Source: an uncultured Prevotellaceae bacterium (GTDB taxonomy: Bacteria; Bacteroidota; Bacteroidia; Bacteroidales; Bacteroidaceae). Taken from it: DNA of 21,531 bases. The stretch's first letter is position 1. The number at the start of each line of letters is the position of its first letter. Location: assembly GCA_946405695.1 (NCBI GenBank), contig CAMJIA010000023.1, positions 1 to 21,531 on the forward strand, given 5' to 3'. Shown piece after piece: positions 8,196 to 16,419 of the stretch. The notes below the pieces were generated by a model. The model saw nothing but the letters and a program-made list of their open reading frames with translations. It did not search any database and had not been told where the DNA came from. The position numbers and the translations under genes were made by a program.

Positions 8196-9947
8196 TCAAT
8201 TCTTGAAAGGGTAGAAGGTGGCACCTACACTCAATGCACGGCTCTGATAAAGGCCTGCGAGCTGCGACCATTCGCCTGTAACATATCCTGCCATATCGTG
8301 GAATTCAGCAAAGATATTGCACTTTTTGCCTAACTGCTTGTTTGCCTTGATGGTGGCGAAGAGGTGAGCATGTTGATTATCAATGGAACGACGGCTGCTG
8401 TAGAGAAGTGTCGAAGACAGACGTAGCCCCTGAGGAAGATTAAGGACTGGTGCGACCTTGAGCGTGACGAAGTTGTCATGGTCTGAAGCTGTGTCTACAC
8501 CAGCATCCCGGTGCTGATAATAGTAGTTTGCACCCAGTGTCAGTTCCCAAGGACCGGTCTTCCAATAGACGGAGTTCTTGAAGCCCAGCAGCTGTTTGTT
8601 GGGGCCAGGAAGATGGCTGTACCAGTTGCCTTCTATGCTGGTATGATAGAAGAAATTCTTTTGCTGGTACGAATAGCGTAGCACACCTTGATGTGCCAGA
8701 TTAGTACTATAGCTGTCTGCGTCGTATTTCAGAGCTGTCGTTGGTGCTGTCTCATCCACCAGGAAGTCACTTATCTCGGGCATGAAGAAGCGGCGTGCGA
8801 ACAGCGCCTGGAAGAAACTGCGCCCTACCTTGTAGCCTACGCTGGCTAGATAACAGTGGTTGTTGCGCTCGTGCGTCCACATGCTATGGTCTTCAGAGTT
8901 GTACTGGCGGTTCCAGTAGTTCATCATACGATAGCGGTCACCGAGTGTCAGCACCCAAGGACCGTGGGTATAGTCGAGCTGTACGTAGAAGTCGCTCTTC
9001 AAGTATTGCACGCGGTTTTTACCGATATTCCAGGTGTTCTCGTGGTCCATCTCAGCACCAAGCATCAACCAAAGGCCGGGGGTGAAGAGGGGAGTGTCGA
9101 ATTCGATGAAGCCGTAAGAATAGCAGTCGCCCATCTTGGAGCCATCGTTGTTTTCTCTGGTGTAGTCACAACCTGTCTCAGCGATGAGGATGGCATCGTT
9201 TCTAAAGGTGTGCGTGTAAGACAATACGAGACCTATATAACGGTTATAGTAAGGATGGTCCTTGACAAAATCGGGGTTGTAGATTTTTTGTTTAGATTTA
9301 TCAAACTTCTGATAAGCCTTGATGAAGAGCCTGTCGTTCTTGCTAATCTTCCAGTCTAAGCTGAGATGCATGCTCTCTGCCACCCCACGGTCAGTCATCT
9401 TATACACGTCGGTGGGATAAGCCTTGCCATAGGAACAGCGCCCCATAGCATAGGTGTGCATGGTGAGTTTCTCGCTCTTGTTTGCCACGTCGGCATACAT
9501 CATGCCGTTGCCGTAGGTACTACCTATCAGTGCCACCTTACCGTCAGTCTTGACATCGTCGCGATAATAGATGTCTATCACTCCTTTCGTGCCGCCTACA
9601 GCTTTTGCTACGGAGGTGTAGGTGCAAATCTGGATATGGTCTATCTCACAAGCCTTCACATTGGCTAAGAATGTTTCGAAATCAGTGTTAAGGGTAATGT
9701 TGTCAACACGCAAAGCATAATCTTGGTCTATCTTCTTGCCGTTAATCGACAAAAATTCGGGACAGGTGTTCAATACATCCAGTAGGCTCATTTCGCTGTC
9801 GGGATGCATCCTGTCCACATGAATGACATAGCGGTCGCCCTGAAACTCGATGATTTCATTGTCATCGGCAGCGTGGGCCGTCACGCCATTCACGCTCAGC
9901 ACAAACAATAGGAAACAGATTTTTATGTAATACTTATAGTGGTTCAT
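8196..9947 (-). CDS. Short TonB-dependent-receptor-like outer-membrane protein
   Basis: A 583-aa exported protein. The signal peptide is residues 1-26 (cleavage predicted at AHA/ADD). Residues about 40-135 resemble a TonB receptor plug: SLLDVLNTCPEFLSINGK, YALRVDNITLN, and VKACEIDHIQICTYTSVAK then GGTKGVIDIYYR, the counterpart of the IErIEVikGP-GGvInI region. The rest is alternating aromatic and polar beta-strand sequence ending GATFYPFKN, as in an outer-membrane barrel. The length is close to E. coli BtuB (about 600), shorter than most Bacteroidetes SusC-like receptors, with no carboxypeptidase-regulatory-like domain and no obvious TonB box. It diverges from the cbiJ-cbiD gene, so a corrinoid receptor is a reasonable guess but unproven. 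Confidence 0.75.
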   Translation of the reverse strand: MNHYKYYIKICFLLFVLSVNGVTAHAADDNEIIEFQGDRYVIHVDRMHPDSEMSLLDVLNTCPEFLSINGKKIDQDYALRVDNITLNTDFETFLANVKACEIDHIQICTYTSVAKAVGGTKGVIDIYYRDDVKTDGKVALIGSTYGNGMMYADVANKSEKLTMHTYAMGRCSYGKAYPTDVYKMTDRGVAESMHLSLDWKISKNDRLFIKAYQKFDKSKQKIYNPDFVKDHPYYNRYIGLVLSYTHTFRNDAILIAETGCDYTRENNDGSKMGDCYSYGFIEFDTPLFTPGLWLMLGAEMDHENTWNIGKNRVQYLKSDFYVQLDYTHGPWVLTLGDRYRMMNYWNRQYNSEDHSMWTHERNNHCYLASVGYKVGRSFFQALFARRFFMPEISDFLVDETAPTTALKYDADSYSTNLAHQGVLRYSYQQKNFFYHTSIEGNWYSHLPGPNKQLLGFKNSVYWKTGPWELTLGANYYYQHRDAGVDTASDHDNFVTLKVAPVLNLPQGLRLSSTLLYSSRRSIDNQHAHLFATIKANKQLGKKCNIFAEFHDMAGYVTGEWSQLAGLYQSRALSVGATFYPFKN

Positions 9948-9993
9948 TATTGTTTTTTACTTTTGTAATATCTGCCTGCACACTTGCGCTTTG

Positions 9994-10001
9994 CAAAGAT
10001 A
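9994..10001 (-). promoter_or_regulatory. Probable -7 box of receptor-like gene
   Basis: The minus strand reads TATCTTTG at 10001-9994, a full -7 consensus, about 45 bases before the ATG at 9947. The nearest TTTG upstream is only 12 bases away, so no properly spaced -33 box is visible. Confidence 0.55.
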
Positions 10002-10085
10002 GGTAATTTTTCCCAAACAACCATACACTATCCGATTTTTTTGTGCGTTTTGCGTATGATGAAATAACTTTTTTATTAAAAAGTA

Positions 10086-10116
10086 TTGGTTGTGCGCAAC
10101 ATTATTATTACCTTTG
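10086..10116 (+). promoter_or_regulatory. Promoter of cbiJD
   Basis: TACCTTTG at 10109-10116 is a full -7 consensus, with TTGG at 10086-10089 as a weak -33 box, 19 bases upstream. The ATG begins only five bases after the -7 box, so the transcript is probably leaderless. Confidence 0.65.
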
Positions 10117-10121
10117 TACGC

Positions 10122-11831
10122 ATGATACTGGTATTTGGAGGAACGACGGAAGGTCGCAAGGCCACAGAGGTGCTGGAAGAGGGTGGCTCCACCTATTATT
10201 ACAGTACCAAGACGGGCGAGCAGGATATCACGTTGCATCATGGTCAGCGCATCGATGGTGCGTTGGATGGTGAGGCGATGTGTGAGTTCTGTCGTGAGCA
10301 CGGCATCCGATTGATAGTTGATGCCGCACACCCCTTTGCGTCAGTGCTGCATGAGACGATTATCTCTGTAGCCTCTTCCTTGCAGATACCAGTCGTTCGC
10401 TACGAACGCATCTATCCGCCTCGTGATGCTGAGAATTCGTGGATTGACGACTATTCACAGGTACCTACGGATATTAAAACGCTACTTGCCACTACGGGTG
10501 TGCAAAGTATTAGCAAGCTGAAACCTCTGGAAGAAAAAGGCATCAAGGTTGTCTATAGAATTCTGAATCGTGAGAGCAGTATTCTGTTGGCGCATCAACA
10601 AGGGGCAACGGACAACCAACTTTGTTTCTATGAGGATGGGGTCATGCCCGATGCTGATGCCATCCTGTTGAAGGAAAGCGGTGAGAGTGGTGGCTTTAGC
10701 GAGAAGGTTGCTGAAGCGAAAGCCAAAGGCATGCGGATAATCGTCTTGAAACGGCCGGAGTTCCATTTCAAGAACTGTGTCAATGGTCTTTATGGATTAA
10801 GAAGAATGGTTGAAAAGCTATTGCCGGAATTCTATCCACTACATAGCGGACTGACAACTGGAACATGTGCTACTGCTGCTGCCATTGCTGCTACAAAGCG
10901 ATTGCTGTTTGATGAGACACCTGCTGAGGTTCCTGTACTGTTGCCCAATGGTGAAACAATTACCGTTCCCGTTGGTTATGGCGACGGGTATGCGTATTGT
11001 AGCAAGGAGGCTGGCGACGACCCTGATGTGACCAATGGTATTGAAGTGAGAGTGAAAGTGGAAAAAGCATCTCGTTTTGAGATATGTGGTGGTATTGGAG
11101 TAGGGCGTTTTACACTTCCCGGTTTTGACTATCCTCCAGGCGAGGCAGCCATTAACAAAGGACCACGGGAAATGATGCGAAATAATATCAAGGAGAACGT
11201 TCGTATAACGATTTCCGTGCCTCAAGGCGAAGAAATAGCAAAGAGAACGTTCAATCCCCGTCTCGGTATTGAGGGCGGTATCTCGATTATTGGTGTTAGT
11301 GGTATTGTCAAACCTTTCAGCGAAGAAGCATTCATCGACTCTATCCGTAAATGTATGGAGGTGGCTTTGGCCAGCAGAACGGATAGGGTAGTTATTAACA
11401 GTGGTGGCAAGAGTGAACGCTTTGTCAAAGCACTTTATCCTGAACTTCCCCAACAAGCCTTTGTCGAGTATGGCAACTATATTGGTGAGACGCTGAAGAT
11501 AGCCAATGAGATAGGAATCAAGAATGTTACCTTGGGCGTGATGCTGGGCAAAGCCGTGAAACTGGCTGAGGGACATCTGGATACCCATAGTAAGAAGGCA
11601 ACGATGAACAAGGCGTTTATCCTGCAGATGCTACATGAGGCTGGTTGTGATATAGACATCTGCGACATCACGTTGGCACGAGAACTGTGGGAACGGATTC
11701 CAGAAGGTGAGCGAACGGAATTCGCTCACACAGTGATTAGGCATTGCTACGAGCACTGTAAACCACTGCTGCCCAATGGACAATTAACCATTCTGCTGAT
11801 TGATGATAATGGAAAAATCTATGAAATATAA
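10122..11831 (+). CDS. cbiJD: Precorrin-6A reductase / cobalt-precorrin-5B C1-methyltransferase fusion
   Basis: This 569-aa protein joins two enzymes of cobalamin ring synthesis. Residues 1 to about 235 are CbiJ/CobK-like: MILVFGGTTEGR at the nucleotide-binding N-terminus, IVDAAHPFA (residues 66-73), and a closing IIVLKRPEF. It reduces the precorrin-6 macrocycle with NAD(P)H. From about residue 242 on it is CbiD-like (HSGLTTGTCATAAAIAA, AGDDPDVTNG, VINSGGKSERF, GNYIGETLKIA), which methylates C1 using S-adenosylmethionine. CbiD marks the anaerobic (early cobalt insertion) route. The ATG at 10122 is chosen because CbiJ proteins start at this motif; in-frame TTG and GTG codons upstream fall in the promoter. 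The 3' end overlaps the HAD phosphatase gene. Confidence 0.92.
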   Translation: MILVFGGTTEGRKATEVLEEGGSTYYYSTKTGEQDITLHHGQRIDGALDGEAMCEFCREHGIRLIVDAAHPFASVLHETIISVASSLQIPVVRYERIYPPRDAENSWIDDYSQVPTDIKTLLATTGVQSISKLKPLEEKGIKVVYRILNRESSILLAHQQGATDNQLCFYEDGVMPDADAILLKESGESGGFSEKVAEAKAKGMRIIVLKRPEFHFKNCVNGLYGLRRMVEKLLPEFYPLHSGLTTGTCATAAAIAATKRLLFDETPAEVPVLLPNGETITVPVGYGDGYAYCSKEAGDDPDVTNGIEVRVKVEKASRFEICGGIGVGRFTLPGFDYPPGEAAINKGPREMMRNNIKENVRITISVPQGEEIAKRTFNPRLGIEGGISIIGVSGIVKPFSEEAFIDSIRKCMEVALASRTDRVVINSGGKSERFVKALYPELPQQAFVEYGNYIGETLKIANEIGIKNVTLGVMLGKAVKLAEGHLDTHSKKATMNKAFILQMLHEAGCDIDICDITLARELWERIPEGERTEFAHTVIRHCYEHCKPLLPNGQLTILLIDDNGKIYEI

Positions 11832-12528
11832 GGATTTGTTTGTCGACTTTGACGACACGTTGTATGATACCTATGGCAATGCTGTCATAGCACTGAGGGA
11901 AACCTTTGAACACTTTCATCTGGAGCGCTACTTCTCTGACCCGAAGGTGTTCTACGATGCCTATTGGGCTGCTAATATCGACCTTTGGGGACGTTATTCG
12001 AAAGGTGAGATTACGCGTCCGTTCCTCATCGTAGAGCGCTTCCGTCGTCCACTATCCGCAGGAGACGGTTTACCCGTTACCGAAGAGCTATGCTTAGAGA
12101 TGAGTGATGTCTTTTTAGATTTTTGCTCCAGCAAGCCTGGGGTGGTGGAGGGTGCCCATGAACTGATGGACTATCTGAAGCAGCAGGGCTATCGTATGCA
12201 CATGACGAGTAATGGTTTCCATGAGGTGCAATACAAGAAACTGGCGGCATGTGGACTGACGGACTATTTCGATACCATTATCCTCAGTGAGGATGCGGGT
12301 GTCAACAAGCCATCGCTCTTGTATTTCGACTATGCCCTGAAGGTGTCGGGTGCCGAACGGGAGACCACGCTGATGATTGGCGACAATCTGCAGACGGATA
12401 TCCAAGGAGCACTCAATGCTGGTATCGATGCACTGCTCTTCAATCGTTGGAAAGTTAATCCAGAAGAAGCAGACAAGCGACCCACATTTGTCGTAGATCG
12501 CTTGCTGGATATTAAGAATCTGTTGTGA
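11821..12528 (+). CDS. HAD-superfamily phosphatase, YjjG/YfnB-like
   Basis: A 235-aa soluble HAD subfamily IA phosphatase. All four motifs are present: DFDDT (D9 nucleophile, D11 acid/base), TSN (129-131), the lysine in NKPS (K163), and GDNLQTD (D188, D193). A helical cap of about 90 residues lies between motifs I and II. YjjG relatives dephosphorylate pyrimidine nucleoside monophosphates. The ATG at 11821 overlaps the last 11 bases of cbiJD, so translation is probably coupled; in-frame ATGs at 11803 and 11809 are alternatives. This coupling makes a cobalamin-related phosphatase step worth considering, such as the missing alpha-ribazole-phosphate phosphatase (CobC role), but the sequence alone does not show that. 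It converges on the next gene with one base between stops. Confidence 0.88.
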   Translation: MKYKDLFVDFDDTLYDTYGNAVIALRETFEHFHLERYFSDPKVFYDAYWAANIDLWGRYSKGEITRPFLIVERFRRPLSAGDGLPVTEELCLEMSDVFLDFCSSKPGVVEGAHELMDYLKQQGYRMHMTSNGFHEVQYKKLAACGLTDYFDTIILSEDAGVNKPSLLYFDYALKVSGAERETTLMIGDNLQTDIQGALNAGIDALLFNRWKVNPEEADKRPTFVVDRLLDIKNLL

Positions 12529-12529
12529 C

Positions 12530-14548
12530 TTAGTGCCTTTGCGCAAAGGTCTTGTACTCGTCGCAGAGCGACACGTAGTCGCTAACCTTGTTGTTAGCAC
12601 GTTCAAAGCGCAGCAGATTGTTCAAGGCTGCATACTGTGGTGAGTTTTGATGTACCAACATTTCGTAGTCGCGCTTGTTGTCGTTCCACTCCATCGTGTA
12701 CCACGTCGTTTGGGGGTAGAAAATGCTGTAGGTCATCGCAAACAACGCCTTCTCCTTCAGACGGGGATTCTTGCTCATCGCAGCCTTTTCCAACATAAAC
12801 AGCGCTTTGGCAGCAAAGTCTTTCTCGTTAGGTCTCTGTACATCATTGACACTCTTTCCATCGTGTGTCAGGAACCAGCAGTCGCCCGTGAAGTGTGCCT
12901 GGGCATAGCGTATAGCCAAGTCATAACAGAGCTGATATAAGGGCTCTCCGCTGGCATCGTACATCTCGCCCTCCATGCGACGTACCTCCATGGCAAAGTC
13001 CAGCTTGGGATTACTCTTCAGGTGTATCTCGTCATGATTCCACTCCAAGTCAGATTTCAGCCACTGGCGCTTGATCCAAGGCTCCACGGTATAACGGCGA
13101 TTGGCAGCATAGACAGCGTAGCCTTTCTGGTTATAGTATGACAACGGCACTTTGTTGAGCCAAAAGATGGCATCCTCCCACCAGCATGCACGTATATATT
13201 TGGTGCCTATGAGGTCGTTCAGACGGTCTTCGTCTATCTTCAGACGGTCTTTCACCACTTTCTCCAACTGTGTTTGGGCAGGCCTATTGACATACTCCAA
13301 ATACTGTGACAGGTCTTCCACCTTCATGGTATCTACCAACGTAAAGGCACATTCAGAATTGTTCATGGCATAGAGTGCTGCCGACATAAAGGGTTGGTTG
13401 GCCTTGGCATATTTCTCGCCCACGACACAATTGAGAAGACGTGCACGACTTCTGTTATAATAGTAGTTGGCAAGGTGCTCATTCAACCAAGTGAGTTCGC
13501 CAGCCAGCCAGTTGTCAAAGTTGCTGTTGATGGGTTCCACGTCAGCCTTGACATACATATAAATGATGCGTGCCACGTCCTTCATGCGTTCCGTACCCTC
13601 CAACGTGGTGCCAGCCTTGGCATCAGCCAGCGCCTGTTTGCGGTTGCCAAAGAAATACTCCAGCCAGGCCTGCGCTGACTTCCACAGGGCAGGTACCTCG
13701 GTTTTGCCTTCTTTTACCACACTGCCAGCAAAGCGTATCATCTCCTGTGCCTCACTGCGCTGGATGTCACGAACGAACAGCTTGCCAGGTACACCATCAT
13801 GATGCTCAGCATCATAAGCCTCCTGACTGTTGTTGACGAAGTCCTCCAACAAGAAAGGAAGTACGGGCGAGTTTGCATCGCGCAGGTATTCCTGACGGAT
13901 GGCGGCAAAGGAACGCTGTTTGTAGTATTGTGTCATCAGGCTGTTCCAGTCACCTTGTTCGGCAAAGATTCGTGCAGCCTCGCTGGGGCGTCCAGTTTTC
14001 AGCAGGGCACCCGCATAGATGTTCTGCATCATCTCCTTATATACTGTCTCGATATACTGGCTGGCAGTATTCTCCCAGAAGGTGACGTTGGCACTATGGT
14101 TGCCCAATAGCATGTTGCAACGCATGTAGATGAGGGCGTGCTGACTGCGCAGACGGGTCTTTAGTTTGCTGGAGGCATAGGTGCGCACACTCTGTAACGT
14201 CTGGCGACGCTGTTGCAGCTGTGCCTTGGTGGGATATTCCCACTGCTCGTTCCTTACCTCATCGGAACACTGCAGGTATTTCTGCAGGTTCTTGACATAG
14301 CTGACCATCAGCGCATCGCCTTTGCCTTGTGCGAAGTTGATGACCTCGTCGGCATCAAACCAGTAATACTGCTTGTCCGAACCTAAGTAGGCTTTCCAGT
14401 TGTCCTGGGTAATGCTGTTGACGCGGTCACTGAACTCCTGTTTGTCACAGACGCAGAACAGGTAGTAGTTGTCTGTGCCAGGGTATGCACAGGGGAAAGC
14501 ACGGCCAACCAGCGCAGTAAGCAGACTAATGATGATAAATCGTTTCAT
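12530..14548 (-). CDS. Large secreted protein of unknown function, probable helical repeats
   Basis: A 672-aa protein I cannot assign to a named family. It has an N-terminal signal peptide (RFIIISLLTALVGRA) followed by FPCAYPGTDNYYLFCVC, a Cys-Pro-Tyr-rich start of the mature chain that I recall from other secreted Bacteroidetes proteins of unknown function. The rest looks alpha-helical with TPR- or SEL1-like spacing of aromatic and alanine residues (for example YAGALLKTGRPSEAARIFAEQGDW and AKALFMLEKAAMSKNPRLKEKALFAMTYSI), so it may be a protein-binding solenoid. The start overlaps the end of the DUF3142-like lipoprotein by 23 bases, which suggests coupled translation and joint function. It is the last gene of the importer operon. 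It was probably exported to the periplasm or surface. Confidence 0.8.
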   Translation of the reverse strand: MKRFIIISLLTALVGRAFPCAYPGTDNYYLFCVCDKQEFSDRVNSITQDNWKAYLGSDKQYYWFDADEVINFAQGKGDALMVSYVKNLQKYLQCSDEVRNEQWEYPTKAQLQQRRQTLQSVRTYASSKLKTRLRSQHALIYMRCNMLLGNHSANVTFWENTASQYIETVYKEMMQNIYAGALLKTGRPSEAARIFAEQGDWNSLMTQYYKQRSFAAIRQEYLRDANSPVLPFLLEDFVNNSQEAYDAEHHDGVPGKLFVRDIQRSEAQEMIRFAGSVVKEGKTEVPALWKSAQAWLEYFFGNRKQALADAKAGTTLEGTERMKDVARIIYMYVKADVEPINSNFDNWLAGELTWLNEHLANYYYNRSRARLLNCVVGEKYAKANQPFMSAALYAMNNSECAFTLVDTMKVEDLSQYLEYVNRPAQTQLEKVVKDRLKIDEDRLNDLIGTKYIRACWWEDAIFWLNKVPLSYYNQKGYAVYAANRRYTVEPWIKRQWLKSDLEWNHDEIHLKSNPKLDFAMEVRRMEGEMYDASGEPLYQLCYDLAIRYAQAHFTGDCWFLTHDGKSVNDVQRPNEKDFAAKALFMLEKAAMSKNPRLKEKALFAMTYSIFYPQTTWYTMEWNDNKRDYEMLVHQNSPQYAALNNLLRFERANNKVSDYVSLCDEYKTFAQRH

Positions 14549-15392
14549 ATGTTTCTGGTGTATATCGTTTTATATTCTCTTTGTCTAAATGATAGGTCAG
14601 GATGGTGCGACGCAGTTCAGGACGCTTCTCTTCCACAGCATCTTTCACCTTCAGTATCTCGTCGGCTTCTACCCAGTGGTCCACGTGAACACCATAGATG
14701 GTGCGTTGCCAGAGAAAGACCGGATAGGCAGCAGCCAGGGGTAATGCATAGTCATCCAACTTGCTGATATAGGGCATCACGTCGCGGATGTCAAGGATAG
14801 GGTTGCGCTCAGCATATTTCTGAGGATTGCCAGTATTGTAGAGCATCAGCACACCATAGTCGACAGGCGGTACCTCCATTGACAGCTGGTGTAGACGGAT
14901 GGTAGTTGACAATCGCATGTTGTGTTGGCTGGCTGTTGTGCGCACATCCTCCAAGAACTGATAGTAGGTTTTTAGGCTCCTACCTGTATAGTCGCAGTCT
15001 ATCTGCATCTCCTTGACATGCTTTACGTCATTGGTCTCGTTCATCTGAATGATACGTTCCACAATCTTCTTTGCCAACCCTTTATGTTCGCTGTGCATGC
15101 AGTCCTCAGTAATATACACGGTGGGTACAATGCTGAGCGAAGGGTCAACAGGTTCTGCAAAACTGATGGTGGCATTGGGCATGGGTTCGTCGTTACGCAT
15201 CACCACATCGAAGTAGCGACAATAGATCTTCTGAATATCGTATTGCTTTAGGAAGTCGCACTCTACACTGTCCAGGTGCCACTCCGTTCGCCAATAATAG
15301 ACACTATTCTGCTGTGGCATTGGCGACTGTTGTTGACAACTGGTCAGCATCAGTACTGCTATCAGAAGAGAAAACAACAAACGTGTCATCAT
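14526..15392 (-). CDS. DUF3142-like lipoprotein
   Basis: A 288-aa lipoprotein. I chose the ATG at 15392 (MMTRLLFSLLIAVLMLTSC): it lies one base after the permease stop and starts directly with a signal peptide and lipobox LTSC (Cys19). The frame stays open upstream to 15545, but that part is antisense-like sequence inside the permease gene. The body resembles DUF3142 proteins, thought to be TIM-barrel-like: VYYWRTEWH near the start, KEMQIDCDYTGRSLKTYYQFL (the counterpart of the QIDYDCP segment), RLSTTIRLHQL, then YGVLMLYNTGNP. No enzyme activity is known to me. Spacing of one base to the permease and a 23-base overlap with the next gene put it inside the corrinoid/iron-type importer operon. 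Confidence 0.78.
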   Translation of the reverse strand: MMTRLLFSLLIAVLMLTSCQQQSPMPQQNSVYYWRTEWHLDSVECDFLKQYDIQKIYCRYFDVVMRNDEPMPNATISFAEPVDPSLSIVPTVYITEDCMHSEHKGLAKKIVERIIQMNETNDVKHVKEMQIDCDYTGRSLKTYYQFLEDVRTTASQHNMRLSTTIRLHQLSMEVPPVDYGVLMLYNTGNPQKYAERNPILDIRDVMPYISKLDDYALPLAAAYPVFLWQRTIYGVHVDHWVEADEILKVKDAVEEKRPELRRTILTYHLDKENIKRYTPETYETIYHH

Positions 15393-15393
15393 A

Positions 15394-16419
15394 CTATTCT
15401 GCAAAATCGTGTTTCCTGCGACGGAAGATAACCATCGCAATGACTGGGGCACCAACAAGGGCAGTGACGCTGTTGACGGGTAGGGCACCCTCGAAGCCTG
15501 GCATGCGGGCAATGAGGTTGCACAGCAGAGCCAGTGCAGCACCACAGAGTGCTGTGGCAGGCATCAGCAGACGATGGTCACTGGTGCGGAAGATGGCGCG
15601 AGCCAGATGGGGTACTGCCAGACCAATGAACATGATGGGACCACAGTATGCTGTGACGATGGCTACGAGTACACCACTGGAGATAATGATCAGCATGCGT
15701 GCCCGTTTGATATTCAGACCTAGGTTGGCAGCATAGTTGTCACCTAAGAGCATGAGGTTCAGGGGTTTTACCAGCAGGAAAGCCAATGGCAACAGGATGC
15801 ACATCAGTACGATGAACAGTACCATCTCGTCACCAGAGACCCTGCTGAACGAGCCCAGTCCCCAGACTACAAAGGCCTTGACATCGTCTTCTGGTGACAG
15901 GAATTTCAGTACACCGATAATAGCATTGGCCAGATAGCCAATCATCACGCCAATTATCAATAGGGTGACATTGCCCTTTACCTTCTGGGCCACCCACATG
16001 ATGAGCAGCAGCACTGCCAAGGCACCGATGATGGCAGCAACTGACATGGCTGCATCGCCAAGGTAACCCAGTCTGCTCAGTGCTACACCGCCTAAACGTC
16101 CAGAGAGCAGGACCACAAAGGCCACACCCAGTGCTGAACCATTGCTGATACCCAATACAGACGGGCCTGCCAACGGATTGCGGAAAACGGTCTGCATCTG
16201 TAGTCCACTGACGGCCAGTCCTGCACCAGCCACAATGGCTGTCAGCGCCTGAGGCAGACGACTGCTGAAGATGATGTTCGTCCATATCTCGTTATCGCCA
16301 CCACCACCGAGGATGCGACAGACATCAACGACGGGAATCTTCACTGTACCGATGAGCAGGTTGACAATCAACAGTACAGCGATAGCTGCGAGGAGTATGA
16401 CAAACTTTGGAGCCTTCAT
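15394..16419 (-). CDS. BtuC/FecD-type ABC transporter permease
   Basis: This 341-aa inner-membrane permease of the FecCD family forms the channel of a siderophore, heme or corrinoid importer. The product has about nine to ten membrane segments and the typical FecCD stretches: RLPQALTAIVAGAGLAVSGL, QTVFRNPLAGPSVLGISNG, GVMIGYLANAI, GPIMFIGLAVPHLAR and the C-terminal GALPVNSVTALVGAPVI. The start codon directly follows the stop codon of the binding-protein gene, and the lipoprotein starts one base after its own stop, so one operon is very likely. I favour corrinoid import because cobS-cobU-cobT is divergent next to it and cbiJD lies nearby. An ATPase subunit is not in the window. Confidence 0.9.
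   Translation of the reverse strand: MKAPKFVILLAAIAVLLIVNLLIGTVKIPVVDVCRILGGGGDNEIWTNIIFSSRLPQALTAIVAGAGLAVSGLQMQTVFRNPLAGPSVLGISNGSALGVAFVVLLSGRLGGVALSRLGYLGDAAMSVAAIIGALAVLLLIMWVAQKVKGNVTLLIIGVMIGYLANAIIGVLKFLSPEDDVKAFVVWGLGSFSRVSGDEMVLFIVLMCILLPLAFLLVKPLNLMLLGDNYAANLGLNIKRARMLIIISSGVLVAIVTAYCGPIMFIGLAVPHLARAIFRTSDHRLLMPATALCGAALALLCNLIARMPGFEGALPVNSVTALVGAPVIAMVIFRRRKHDFAE

Larger units (their letters stand above)
9948..10121. other. Divergent intergenic region, receptor-like gene / cbiJD
   Basis: This region of 174 bases has promoter-like boxes on both strands. TTGTGCG occurs twice (10041-10047 and 10090-10096), and the second copy sits in the imperfect inverted repeat GTTG-TGCG-CAAC near the cbiJD -33 position. 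It could be an operator. I looked for a cobalamin riboswitch (B12 box and multi-stem fold) and saw none; the space is also too small for a full one. Confidence 0.4.

Noticed and set aside
9948..10121. Cobalamin riboswitch ahead of cbiJD or the receptor-like gene
   Set aside because: No B12 box and too little transcribed leader on either strand for the fold.
10839..11588. Minus-strand open frame of 249 codons in cbiJD
   Set aside because: It lies wholly antisense to the CbiD domain, with no promoter or family resemblance.
12536..12549. Perfect palindrome CCTTTGCGCAAAGG between convergent genes
   Set aside because: Five-bp arms within the coding end of the 672-aa protein, no T-tract; could help termination but cannot be supported.
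15393..15545. N-terminal extension of the DUF3142-like protein
   Set aside because: It lies inside the permease gene; starting at 15392 gives a proper lipoprotein signal directly.
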